DNA from: DASQPR01 sp963727415
GTDB lineage: Bacteria; Actinomycetota; Actinomycetes; Mycobacteriales; Micromonosporaceae
Length of the DNA stretch: 64,000 nt
Assembly (NCBI GenBank): GCA_963727415.1
Contig: CAVSGF010000002.1
Coordinates: forward strand, 1,426,001 to 1,490,000
Direction of reading: 5' to 3'
Under the pieces are notes generated by a model. That model was not told the origin of the DNA and searched no databases. It worked only from the letters and a program-made list of their open reading frames with translations. Each line of letters starts with the position of its first letter. Positions within the stretch are counted from its first letter, which is position 1. This document shows, piece by piece, positions 29,501 to 36,505 of the stretch. The position numbers and the translations under genes were made by a program.

Positions 29501-32500
29501 GCGGTCGACGGTCCGGACGGCGTGATCAGCTATGCCGACCTGGTCGATGGTGCCGAGCGCCTGGCCGCGCGCCTGGCCTCAACGGGCGAGGGCGTCAGCC
29601 CGGATGACCGGGTGGCGGTCTATCTGCCCCGCGGCGTTCCGATGGTGGTAGCGGTCCTGGCCGTGCTGATGTCCGGGGCCGCTTACGTGCCGGTTGACGT
29701 GACCTGGCCGCCCGAGCGGCTGGAGCGGGTCCTCGCCGACTCCGGCGCGGTCGCCGCGGTCACCGACGATGCTCACCGCGACCACTTCCCGGGGCTCACG
29801 GTGGTGAGCGCTGACGATCCCGATCCCGAGGCGCCGGTGCCGAACTTCCGGTCGCCGGAGGCGTATGGCGCCGCGTACGTCATCTACACCTCGGGCAGCA
29901 CCGGCGCGCCGAAAGGCGTGATGATCGATCACCGGGCGCTGGCGAACTTCACGGCGCGCATTGCCGAGGCGTACCGCATCGACGCGGCCACCCGGCTGCT
30001 CGGATTCGCCTCGCTCACCTTCGACATTTCGGTGTTCGACATCTGGACCGCGCTGTCAGCGGGTGCCACGCTGGTTCTCGCGGGCGAGTCGGAGCGCCGT
30101 GACGCGGACGCTCTGCAACGGTTGCTGCGCGTTAAGCGGGTTACCGCGGCGGAGCTTCCGCCCAGCCTGATGCCACTGCTCGATCCGGAACACCTGCCGG
30201 ACCTCCGACTGGTCTCGGTGGGCGGCGAGGCACCGGCCGCCGAACTGGTCGATGGGTGGGCGACCGCGAACCGGGAGTTCTGGAACGGCTACGGGCCGAC
30301 CGAAACCACGGTCGCGGTCACGCTGATGAACTGCCGGCCACCGTCCGGCGGCCGGATTCCGCCGATCGGCCGGCCGATGGCAAACCACCGTTCGTACGTC
30401 GTGGACGATCGCTTGCGGCTGGTGCCGCCCGGCGTGCCGGGGGAGTTGTGCATAGCCGGGCCCGGGCTGGCGCGCGGCTACGTCGGCCAGCCTGGCCTTA
30501 CCGCCGCACGATTCGTGCCGGATCCGTTCACCGGCTCAGGCGAGCGCATGTACCGCACTGGCGACCTGGTGCGATGGGCCGGCGACGGCCAGCTTGAGTT
30601 CGTCGGCCGGGTGGACCGGCAAGTCAAGATCAGGGGCTTCCGCATCGAGTTGGGCGAGGTGGAGTCGGCGCTTGCGGCCGATCCTCGAATCCGGCAGGTC
30701 GTGGTAGAGCCGCGCGATGAGGACGGTGACCGCCAGCTGGTGGCGTACGTGGTTCCGGCCGCGGATCCGCTCGATCTGGGTGCCGTCCGCGACATCGCGG
30801 CCACCCGGCTGCCCGGCTACATGCACCCGACCCGCGTCGCGTCGCTCGAATCGCTGCCGCTCACCCCGCATGGCAAAGTGGATCGGCGGGCGCTGGCGTC
30901 GGTTCCGGTCACCGCGGCCCCGGATCCGGACCGGTCGGCCGGTCCGGCGGCGTCATCGGCCCCGGGCGGCGAGCCGGTCTCGGCCACCCTCACCGCGATC
31001 ATGGACGGCATCCTGAGCCCGCTGCTCGGCATCAGCGATCTCGGGCCGGACGACGACTTCTTCCGGCTCGGCGGCAACTCCCTGCAGGCGATGCAGGTCA
31101 CGGCGCGGGTCCGGGACCGGTTCGGGGTCGAGGTCAGCCTGGCCGACTTCTTCGGCAAGCCCACCCCGCGGCAGCTGGAGTCCCTGGTCACCGCCGCCTT
31201 GTCCCGGCGGGAGCGGGAGGTCACCGAACTCTACGACTCGCCCGCGCCGGCCGGGCCGAAGCCAGGCGACCCAGATCTGGACCGTCCCACCCGCCTCGGA
31301 TTCCCGCAGGAGCGGCTCTGGCGGATGAACGAGCTGGACCCGGGCCACCCGTCGCACCACGCGCCGATCGCGCTGCGCCTGAGCGGTTCGCTCGATCTCG
31401 CCGCGTTGCGTGCCGCGATTTCGACGATCGTGGCCCGGCATGCGCCGCTGCGGGCCCGGTTCACCGCGACCACCCAGGTATTCGGGCCGCCGGACCCGGT
31501 ACCGATCGCCGTCGTGGACACCGACGAGCAGACCGCGCGGCGTCTGGTCCGCGAGGAGGTCGAGCGCCCGTTCGACCTGGGCACCGGGCCGTTGATCCGG
31601 ATCACCGTGTACCGCCTGGGTCCGGATGACCACGTCCTTCAGTGGAACGTCCACCACATCGTCACGGACGGCTGGTCGATCGGCGTCATGCTGGGCGAGC
31701 TGTTCACCGGGTACAACGCCGCGAGTGCCGGGCGGGCACCGGACTTGCCGGCGCTGACCGCGCACTACCGCGACTTCGTCGAGGCGCAGCATCGGTTCGT
31801 CGAGGGCCCCGAGTATCAGCGCGAGGTGCGGTGGTGGCGGGAACATCTGGCCGGGATGGCGCAGCGGGTCGAGCTACCTTCCGACTGGCCCGGCGGCGAG
31901 CCGTTCCGGTTCGGCTGGCGCAATGTCCGGCTGACCGAGCCGGCCGCGCGCGCCGCCACTGACCTGTCGCGGCGCAACGGCGTGACGCTGTTCATGGTGA
32001 CACTGGCCTCGTGGGCGCTGGCGCTGACCGCCGACCGGCCCCGAGATGAGCTGGCCGTGGTGGCACCTCTGGCCGGCCGGTCCCGCAGTGAGTGGGAGCC
32101 GCTGGTCGGATACTTCGTCAACCGCGTCATCGTCCGCGTGCCGCTGCGGCCGGACGTGCTCTTCGGTGACCTGATGACCCGACTGCGGCAGGAGACCGCG
32201 ACCACGTTCGCGCACCAGGACGTGCCGTTCGAGTTGCTGCTGCGCGAACTCGAACTGCCGGTCGGCGCGATCCCGGTGAACTTCTCCATCCAGAACGCGC
32301 CGCAGAGCGCGGTCGGCCTGTCCGGGCTCCGGATCACGCCGTTCATCGATGTCACCGGGCAGGAGTTCACCCCGGTGATGGAGTTGTACAGCCCGGTCGG
32401 CGCCCGGTCCGAGGCCAGCCTGGTGCTGCGGCAGCGACCCGACGGCCTGGCCGGAGGTCTGGAGTACAACGCCGCCCGGTTTAGCGCGGCACGCGCCGAA

Positions 32501-32623
32501 GTGTGGGCGCGCCGGTTCGAGGCGATCCTGATCGCGGCCGGCGCGGATCCGGCGGCCGACCTGGCCGCGCTGGCTCAGATCGCACGCGACGTCGCGTGCG
32601 CGGACGAGGTGGATAGGACATGA
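26519..32623 (+). CDS. NRPS-3, C-(degenerate A)-(degenerate C)-A-T-C
   Basis: 2034 residues from ATG 26519 (ATGA overlap). C1 has HHLILDG at 156-162. Residues about 445-735 look like a collapsed A domain: no TSGSTG or YGPTE core is left, but it ends in VEIVDRLPIDRRGRLDVAAM, an A10 motif with Arg for the catalytic Lys. Residues 745-985 resemble the C-terminal half of a condensation domain (LDYWRGQLGG, PWDRLRDML) without HHxxxDG, and no carrier lies between. A complete A domain follows (from about 1000; YTSGSTGAPKG, YGPTETT, HGKVDRRAL; code by eye D-I-F-E-S-G-G-V-A), a carrier with Ser1521, and a full C domain with HHIVTDG at 1712-1718. A terminal C domain without thioesterase suggests release by amide or ester formation. 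The CysM-like gene overlaps its stop. Confidence 0.9.
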   Translation: MSTAALTTGDDRRRAVADIYRLTPMQDGMLFHTLSAPGAPLYLQQHVLDVSGVAATDLIGAVDDLVARHDVLRTGFVWEGVDHPVQVVFSTAPSPLTLEPAAGSDLIGDPDRLERMVTAVLDRQRDTPFDVRRPPLLAIHGIEYEPSRWRLVMTHHHLILDGWSVPVLHRELAELLRARRADEQHRLPPAGRFRDHVHNLSGAEARDSYWVERFGDLAAPTSLGIDRVAAVTPPDQDTGAGRVIRMAGPDRAGDVAELARQHGLLPSTILHAAWALLCSRNAGTGEAVFGVTLAGRSADLDDAGERVGMFVNSLPLRVACRDAQPVRDWLEYVQAELGGVRDRENAALAEIARLTRIPPGRNLYETVFAFQNYWHSGLDEHGDATVRVRLVASRERTSIPVAVAVALPPEGVWVRVDHDLARIDTGAAEAMTEHYLDLVAAICGSLRSPARVGDLGWNTGTGGTRVAGAEGDPAAAAAATLASLLLHGAPARVAALDEDAAAAVALLGMPDLEVVAPGDGVDVLIGPPRLIEPIDAPVRILFGEFGAAVPGGVVTRLFVHGGRVTLARLCGPDDAGRIGSADWMEIVDQAGRTVAEGATGRLVRRDGTGDHDTGLTARRRVDGDIDVMGEGNAYHWMARQATSDPRVSDAAVVDFEPGHPVIWVVPAGDHHLTADDVLAHLTRLIPAEMLPADVEIVDRLPIDRRGRLDVAAMAAPFQPPAPRSPSPLRDRLDLVDAGRRRGFLDALRERPGRATRLDYWRGQLGGVMPGRAGSDRVPPGAAGQGRHERPVADVPADLARWVAAAAVTASRLARADDVVVGARVRLAAADVSPGESGSGRVLPIRMAIDEAATLEAVRTAAARGLADAADNGDVPWDRLRDMLPEDLMLTVAAGPRDPGEPVGHAGTGLAIDVTPDLLVVRYDQAQWHPGTVASAADLLVAAAAGDGRIGELEPVGERARDTVLGWGTGPAVVIGGATVPETIRAVAAARPDAIAVDGPDGVISYADLVDGAERLAARLASTGEGVSPDDRVAVYLPRGVPMVVAVLAVLMSGAAYVPVDVTWPPERLERVLADSGAVAAVTDDAHRDHFPGLTVVSADDPDPEAPVPNFRSPEAYGAAYVIYTSGSTGAPKGVMIDHRALANFTARIAEAYRIDAATRLLGFASLTFDISVFDIWTALSAGATLVLAGESERRDADALQRLLRVKRVTAAELPPSLMPLLDPEHLPDLRLVSVGGEAPAAELVDGWATANREFWNGYGPTETTVAVTLMNCRPPSGGRIPPIGRPMANHRSYVVDDRLRLVPPGVPGELCIAGPGLARGYVGQPGLTAARFVPDPFTGSGERMYRTGDLVRWAGDGQLEFVGRVDRQVKIRGFRIELGEVESALAADPRIRQVVVEPRDEDGDRQLVAYVVPAADPLDLGAVRDIAATRLPGYMHPTRVASLESLPLTPHGKVDRRALASVPVTAAPDPDRSAGPAASSAPGGEPVSATLTAIMDGILSPLLGISDLGPDDDFFRLGGNSLQAMQVTARVRDRFGVEVSLADFFGKPTPRQLESLVTAALSRREREVTELYDSPAPAGPKPGDPDLDRPTRLGFPQERLWRMNELDPGHPSHHAPIALRLSGSLDLAALRAAISTIVARHAPLRARFTATTQVFGPPDPVPIAVVDTDEQTARRLVREEVERPFDLGTGPLIRITVYRLGPDDHVLQWNVHHIVTDGWSIGVMLGELFTGYNAASAGRAPDLPALTAHYRDFVEAQHRFVEGPEYQREVRWWREHLAGMAQRVELPSDWPGGEPFRFGWRNVRLTEPAARAATDLSRRNGVTLFMVTLASWALALTADRPRDELAVVAPLAGRSRSEWEPLVGYFVNRVIVRVPLRPDVLFGDLMTRLRQETATTFAHQDVPFELLLRELELPVGAIPVNFSIQNAPQSAVGLSGLRITPFIDVTGQEFTPVMELYSPVGARSEASLVLRQRPDGLAGGLEYNAARFSAARAEVWARRFEAILIAAGADPAADLAALAQIARDVACADEVDRT

Positions 32624-33534
32624 CCCGTTACAACAGCCTGATGGAGTCGGTCGGCCACACACCGCTGATCGGCCTGCCGAACCTGAGCCCGTCACCCTCG
32701 GTGCGGCTGTGGGCGAAGCTGGAGGACCGCAATCCGACCGGATCCAGCAAGGATCGGTGCGCGCTGTACATGGTGCGCGCCGCTGCGGTGTCCGGCACGT
32801 TACGGCCGGGAGCGACCATCCTGGAGGCGTCCAGCGGCAATACCGGGATCGCGCTCGCCATGATCGCCCGTCGGCTGGGGTACCGCATGCTGTGCGTGAT
32901 GCCCGCCAACACCACTCCGGAACGGCTGGCCATGCTGCGCGCGTACGGCGCCGATGTGCGGTTCTCACCGGCCGAGGGCGGATCCAACGAAGCGGTCGCG
33001 ATGGCGCGTGACCTGGCCTGCCACCATCCGGATCTGGTCCTGCTCAACCAATACGCCAACCAGGCCAACGCGCTGGCACACTACGAGACCACCGGCCCCG
33101 AGTTGCTCGCCGACCTGCCGGAGATCACCCACCTGATAGCGGGCCTGGGCACCACCGGAACGCTGGTCGGTGCGGGGCGCTTCCTGCGCGAGAAGGTGCC
33201 CGGCGTCCGCGTCGTCGCCGCCGAGCCGGCGTCCGGCGACCGGATGTGCGGCCTGCGGAACTTGAGCGAGGGCTTCGTCCCCGAACTGTACGACGAGGGC
33301 TTCGTCGACGAACGGCGCCTGGTGACCAGCTCGCAGGCCGGCGACGCGGTCCGGCTGATGATGTGTGACGAGGGAATGTTCGTCGGCATCTCGGCCGGTG
33401 CCGTGGTGCACGTGGCCCGGCAGGTGGCGGCCGAGATGGTCGAGCGCGGCGAGCGCGCGGACATCGCCCTGGTCGTCGCCGATGGTGGGTGGAAATACCT
33501 GAGTACCGGTGCGTACGAGCCCCGTGACGGCTGA
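32620..33534 (+). CDS. CysM-like PLP-dependent cysteine synthase (O-phosphoserine type)
   Basis: 304 residues from ATG 32620 (ATGA overlap with NRPS-3). PLP Lys44 lies in NPTGSSKDR, the phosphate loop of cofactor binding is GLGTTGT, and EASSGNTG is the substrate loop. Long identical runs with the mycobacterial CysM as I remember it (VRLWAKLEDRNPTGS, GERADIALVVAD, GWKYLSTGAY) place it in the O-phosphoserine sulfhydrylase group, which takes sulfur from the thiocarboxylated carrier CysO. No CysO gene is adjacent, and the C-terminal tail that covers the CysM active site is about 15-20 residues shorter here. As the last gene of the operon it probably makes a cysteine or another beta-substituted alanine building block; a diaminopropionate role would need an SbnB-like partner, which is absent. 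Confidence 0.85.
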   Translation: MTRYNSLMESVGHTPLIGLPNLSPSPSVRLWAKLEDRNPTGSSKDRCALYMVRAAAVSGTLRPGATILEASSGNTGIALAMIARRLGYRMLCVMPANTTPERLAMLRAYGADVRFSPAEGGSNEAVAMARDLACHHPDLVLLNQYANQANALAHYETTGPELLADLPEITHLIAGLGTTGTLVGAGRFLREKVPGVRVVAAEPASGDRMCGLRNLSEGFVPELYDEGFVDERRLVTSSQAGDAVRLMMCDEGMFVGISAGAVVHVARQVAAEMVERGERADIALVVADGGWKYLSTGAYEPRDG

Positions 33535-33620
33535 CCGCCTAGGATGATCGGCGCGGTCGCGGACCGCGCCGGACGGGCCGGTTGGTCCCGACCGGTCGTC
33601 ATCGGGGAGGGACCGCGACG

Positions 33621-34295
33621 GTGGCCATCATTCACGGGACCACGCTGGTGCCATCGAAGCTTGACCTGCTGACCGGCTGGTTGCCACGGCAGCCGTGGTA
33701 TGCCGGCTCCGGCACTCCGGACCTGACCAAGGCCGGTGGCTTCCGGCTCGACGACCCGGCAGGCGAGGTCGGCATCGAGTTCATGATCGTCTCAGATGCC
33801 TCCGGGAGTGATCCGGTGGCGTACCTGGTGCCGATGACCTACCGCGGCGCCGAGTTGCCGGATGCCGGCACCGGGCTGATCGGCACCGCCGAGCACGGTG
33901 TCCTGGGCGAGCGTTTCATCTACGACGGCGTCTGCGACCCGGTCCTGGTACGCCAGATGCTCGCCCTGGTGGCGGGCGACGCGGTGGCGCAGGCGCAGAG
34001 CGTCAGCAACCAGGCCGACCCGACGGTACGGGCCGATCCGGCACCGGGCGGCCCGTTCTCCCTCGACGGCATCACGGCCGCCGCCCTGGTGGTTGACGAC
34101 GGCTGGGCGCCGGATGCCACCTCGGTCCGGGTCACCGGTCTGGGAAGTCCAGTGCGGGTGATCTTCCACCGGCTGCTCGCCCCCGCGGCGGGCATCGCGC
34201 CCGCGCGTACCCGTGGCCAGGTCGCGGTGACCTGGACCCAGCCGGGCGGCTCCGAGGTCACCGCAGTCGTGGCCACCGTCGAAGCCGGGGCCTGA
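33621..34295 (+). CDS. Maltokinase N-terminal cap-like domain protein
   Basis: 224 residues from GTG 33621, 10 bases after GGGAGG; the frame is open from 33582. The N-terminal region (IHGTTLVPSKLDLLTGWLP, AGGFRLDDPAGEVGIEFM, LVPMTYRGAELPDAG) matches the cap domain that precedes the kinase in actinobacterial maltokinases, here as a stand-alone protein without kinase motifs. Such proteins are common in actinomycetes and their function is not known. It is 86 bp downstream of the biosynthetic operon and has its own ribosome-binding site, so I do not count it in the cluster. It converges with the next gene across a 13-bp gap. Confidence 0.8.
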   Translation: MAIIHGTTLVPSKLDLLTGWLPRQPWYAGSGTPDLTKAGGFRLDDPAGEVGIEFMIVSDASGSDPVAYLVPMTYRGAELPDAGTGLIGTAEHGVLGERFIYDGVCDPVLVRQMLALVAGDAVAQAQSVSNQADPTVRADPAPGGPFSLDGITAAALVVDDGWAPDATSVRVTGLGSPVRVIFHRLLAPAAGIAPARTRGQVAVTWTQPGGSEVTAVVATVEAGA

Positions 34296-34308
34296 CCGGC
34301 CGGCCGTA

Positions 34309-35187
34309 TCACTTCGGACGGCGGTCTGATCGGCCGACGAGATCTCCCAGGTATGTCAGCGGTACGTCAGGATAGGCGTCCCGTCCGGACTGGCTCGGAT
34401 GAGCGAGGTCGAGTTGGTCCATCGCGATGGCCGCGCGTAGCTGGCGGCCGAGCGCCGGTCGCAGGCGGCCGAGCGAGTTCGCCCCTATCCGCAGCGCCGC
34501 CACCGGGACGTGGCGTGGCGGTGCCACCCGGCCGTCTGCGGCCTGGACCGCCGTCGCCAGGTCGTTGAAGGTGAGGGCCTCGGGACCGCCGATGTCGAAG
34601 TCGCGACCGCGACTGGCCGGATCGGCCACGACGCGGGCGACAAGAGCGGCGACGTCGGTCACCGAGACAAAGTTGATCGGATTGAGGCCGCGGCCGAACA
34701 CCACCGGGCGCCCGGACCGGGCCGCCGTGCGGCGCAGGATGTCCAGCCAGAGCTCAACAAACGCGGTCGGCCGGACAATCGTGGCGGGCAGCCCGCTGGC
34801 GAGCAGGTAACGCTCCGCCGCGTGTTTCATCCGGAACAGCTCCATCGGGCTGTCGGCGGCGGCCCCGGATATCGATGTCAAGACCACGTCGGCGCCGATC
34901 TGCCCGGCGACGTCAATCAGATTGACATTGCCGTCGCGGTCCACCGACGCGGGCGAGTTGCCGCCGGCGCCGGTGAAGCCGTGCATGGCCGAGACGATCA
35001 CCTTCGCGCCGTCGCACCCGGCCGCCAATGACCTCGGATCGCGTACGTCGGCCTTGACCGCCTGATACGGCGAACCGGTCTCGGAGGTGGCGTGGCGGCC
35101 GAGGACCCGGACCGCGAGTCCCTCGCCGGCGAGCCGCTCGGCCGCGAGCCGCCCAAGGCGCCCGGTTCCCCCGGCGATGACGATCAT
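34309..35187 (-). CDS. NmrA-like NAD(P)-binding atypical SDR
   Basis: 292 residues from ATG 35187, whose start overlaps the upstream stop as ATGA; the frame is open further upstream but without family similarity. MIVIAGGTGRLGRLAAERL is a Rossmann GxxGxxG nucleotide motif. SISGAAADSPMELFRMKHAAERYL and LPATIVRPTAFVELWL are typical of NmrA/SDR a5-type proteins, which lack the usual YxxxK dyad and act as reductases or redox sensors. It forms a two-gene operon with the SnoaL-like gene, divergent from the TetR gene, which likely controls both. Confidence 0.85.
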   Translation of the reverse strand: MIVIAGGTGRLGRLAAERLAGEGLAVRVLGRHATSETGSPYQAVKADVRDPRSLAAGCDGAKVIVSAMHGFTGAGGNSPASVDRDGNVNLIDVAGQIGADVVLTSISGAAADSPMELFRMKHAAERYLLASGLPATIVRPTAFVELWLDILRRTAARSGRPVVFGRGLNPINFVSVTDVAALVARVVADPASRGRDFDIGGPEALTFNDLATAVQAADGRVAPPRHVPVAALRIGANSLGRLRPALGRQLRAAIAMDQLDLAHPSQSGRDAYPDVPLTYLGDLVGRSDRRPK

Positions 35188-35624
35188 CGGACGCCCTGCG
35201 TTCGCATCTGCTGGGCGACCGCCGCGTCGGCGTTGGCGCCGTCGTGCTGGACCGGTTCGAGATAGAACCGTGCTGACCGGATCAGCGCGCCGTCGACAGT
35301 GAAGATGATGACGCCGGCCATCTGATGAATGCTGCCGTCGGGTCGAGTGCCGGAATGTTCGGCTTCGATCCACACCTCGTTGCCGTGCTCCACCGACCTG
35401 ACCAGCCGCGCACTGACGTCGGGAATCGCGGTCAGGATCTGCGTCCAGTTGCGCCGGACCTGCTCATTGCCGGTGAACCCGCGATCCGGGTGCGCAGGCG
35501 TGTCGTTGCGGTAGTCGGTCGCGAAGCAGCCGACGATGGCCTCCAGGTCGTGAGCGTTCGTTGCTTGGTAAAGGCGCTCGACAACGGCGGTCGGCTCGCC
35601 CGGCTTGGTGGTATTTGATGGCAT
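35184..35624 (-). CDS. SnoaL-like (NTF2-fold) protein
   Basis: 146 residues from ATG 35624, preceded by AAGGAGG. VVERLYQATNAHDLEAIVGCFATDYRND and the GNEQVRRNW and EAEHSGTRPDGS segments are characteristic of the NTF2-fold SnoaL family, which includes polyketide cyclases and many small hydrolase- or isomerase-like proteins. No specific substrate can be read from the sequence. It is the first gene of a pair with the NmrA-like protein, starting about 100 bp from the divergent TetR gene. Confidence 0.85.
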   Translation of the reverse strand: MPSNTTKPGEPTAVVERLYQATNAHDLEAIVGCFATDYRNDTPAHPDRGFTGNEQVRRNWTQILTAIPDVSARLVRSVEHGNEVWIEAEHSGTRPDGSIHQMAGVIIFTVDGALIRSARFYLEPVQHDGANADAAVAQQMRTQGVR

Positions 35625-35724
35625 GTCGTGCCTCCTTCGCGGCCGCCTGGCGGCCTGAGCTGTCTGACTTGACCGGCCGGGGCTTGCGCCCTGGTGCCGC
35701 TGCCCGCTCGTGCGCAGTTTTTGA

Positions 35725-35738
35725 TACAGTGCCCTGTA
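35725..35738. promoter_or_regulatory. Inverted repeat TACAG-N4-CTGTA, probable TetR operator
   Basis: TACAGTGCCCTGTA has perfect 5-bp arms around a 4-bp centre. It sits in the 104-bp gap between the SnoaL-like gene and the divergent TetR gene, covering the proposed TetR start. Size, symmetry and position fit an autoregulatory TetR operator that also represses the SnoaL/SDR pair. No protein-DNA evidence is available. Confidence 0.5.
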
Positions 35739-36397
35739 ACGAATTAATCCTGACCCTCTGGAGGTTCGCCGTCAAGGCCACTCGCAAATACGACTCGTCC
35801 GGTCGGCGTACCCGTGCCGAGCTGATGCGCGCCGAGACCCTGGCGTGTGCGCGGCGGCTGTTTCTGTCCGGCGGCTATGCCGCCACGACGGTCGCGGCGA
35901 TCGCTTCCGCTGCCGGAGTGTCGGTCGAGACGATCTACAAGACTTTCGGCGGGAAGCCCGGCCTGGTCAGTGCCATCGTGGAGGCGGGGCTGGCCGGCGG
36001 CGGCCCGGTGCACGCCGAACGGCGGTCCGACGAGTTGCAGGCGGTCGAATCGGACCCCGAGCAGATCATCCGCGGCTGGACCCGGCTCAGCCGCGAGGTG
36101 GCGCCCCGGGTGGCGCCGATTCTGTTGCTGGTCCGTGACGCCGCCGCTACTGACCCGGCGATGGCGGAGCTACGTGAGGCCACCGAAGCGCAACGCCTGA
36201 ACCGGATGATCGACAACGCCCGGCGATTCGCTGGCCACGGCCACCTGCGCCCCGGGCTAAGCGTCGAGGAGGCCGGCGAGATCATGTGGTCGTACACCTC
36301 GCCCGTCCTCTACGAGATGCTGGTGCTCAAGCGCGGCTGGTCGATGGAGCGGTTCAGCGACTTCGTGGCCGAGGCACTGATGGCGGCGTTGCTGTAG
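35729..36397 (+). CDS. TetR-family transcriptional regulator
   Basis: 222 residues if GTG 35729 is used. There is no well-placed ribosome-binding site: GGAGG at 35759-35763 is followed by GTC, not a start, so the start remains uncertain and could be leaderless. The helix-turn-helix is clear: AETLACARRLFLSGGYAATT, then VAAIASAAGVSVETIYKTFGGKPGL. The C-terminal ligand domain (about 90-222) gives no ligand. It is divergent from the SnoaL/SDR pair across a palindrome that is its likely operator. Confidence 0.88.
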   Translation: MPCNELILTLWRFAVKATRKYDSSGRRTRAELMRAETLACARRLFLSGGYAATTVAAIASAAGVSVETIYKTFGGKPGLVSAIVEAGLAGGGPVHAERRSDELQAVESDPEQIIRGWTRLSREVAPRVAPILLLVRDAAATDPAMAELREATEAQRLNRMIDNARRFAGHGHLRPGLSVEEAGEIMWSYTSPVLYEMLVLKRGWSMERFSDFVAEALMAALL

Positions 36398-36505
36398 GGA
36401 TCGGCCCACGCCAGTGATCGGAGTGCCTCGTACCATCGGTGCGGTCGAGGCGGCTCGGGCACGGCGTGCGCGTGATCCGTCCACGATTGGGCGCCCCCGG
36501 ATCCG

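Noticed and set aside
32620..33534. SbnA-type diaminopropionate pathway
   Set aside because: Sequence is closer to CysM and no SbnB-like dehydrogenase is nearby.
35184..36397. TetR/SnoaL/SDR genes as part of the biosynthetic cluster
   Set aside because: They are separated from the operon by a housekeeping-type gene, lie partly on the other strand and have their own operator-like site.
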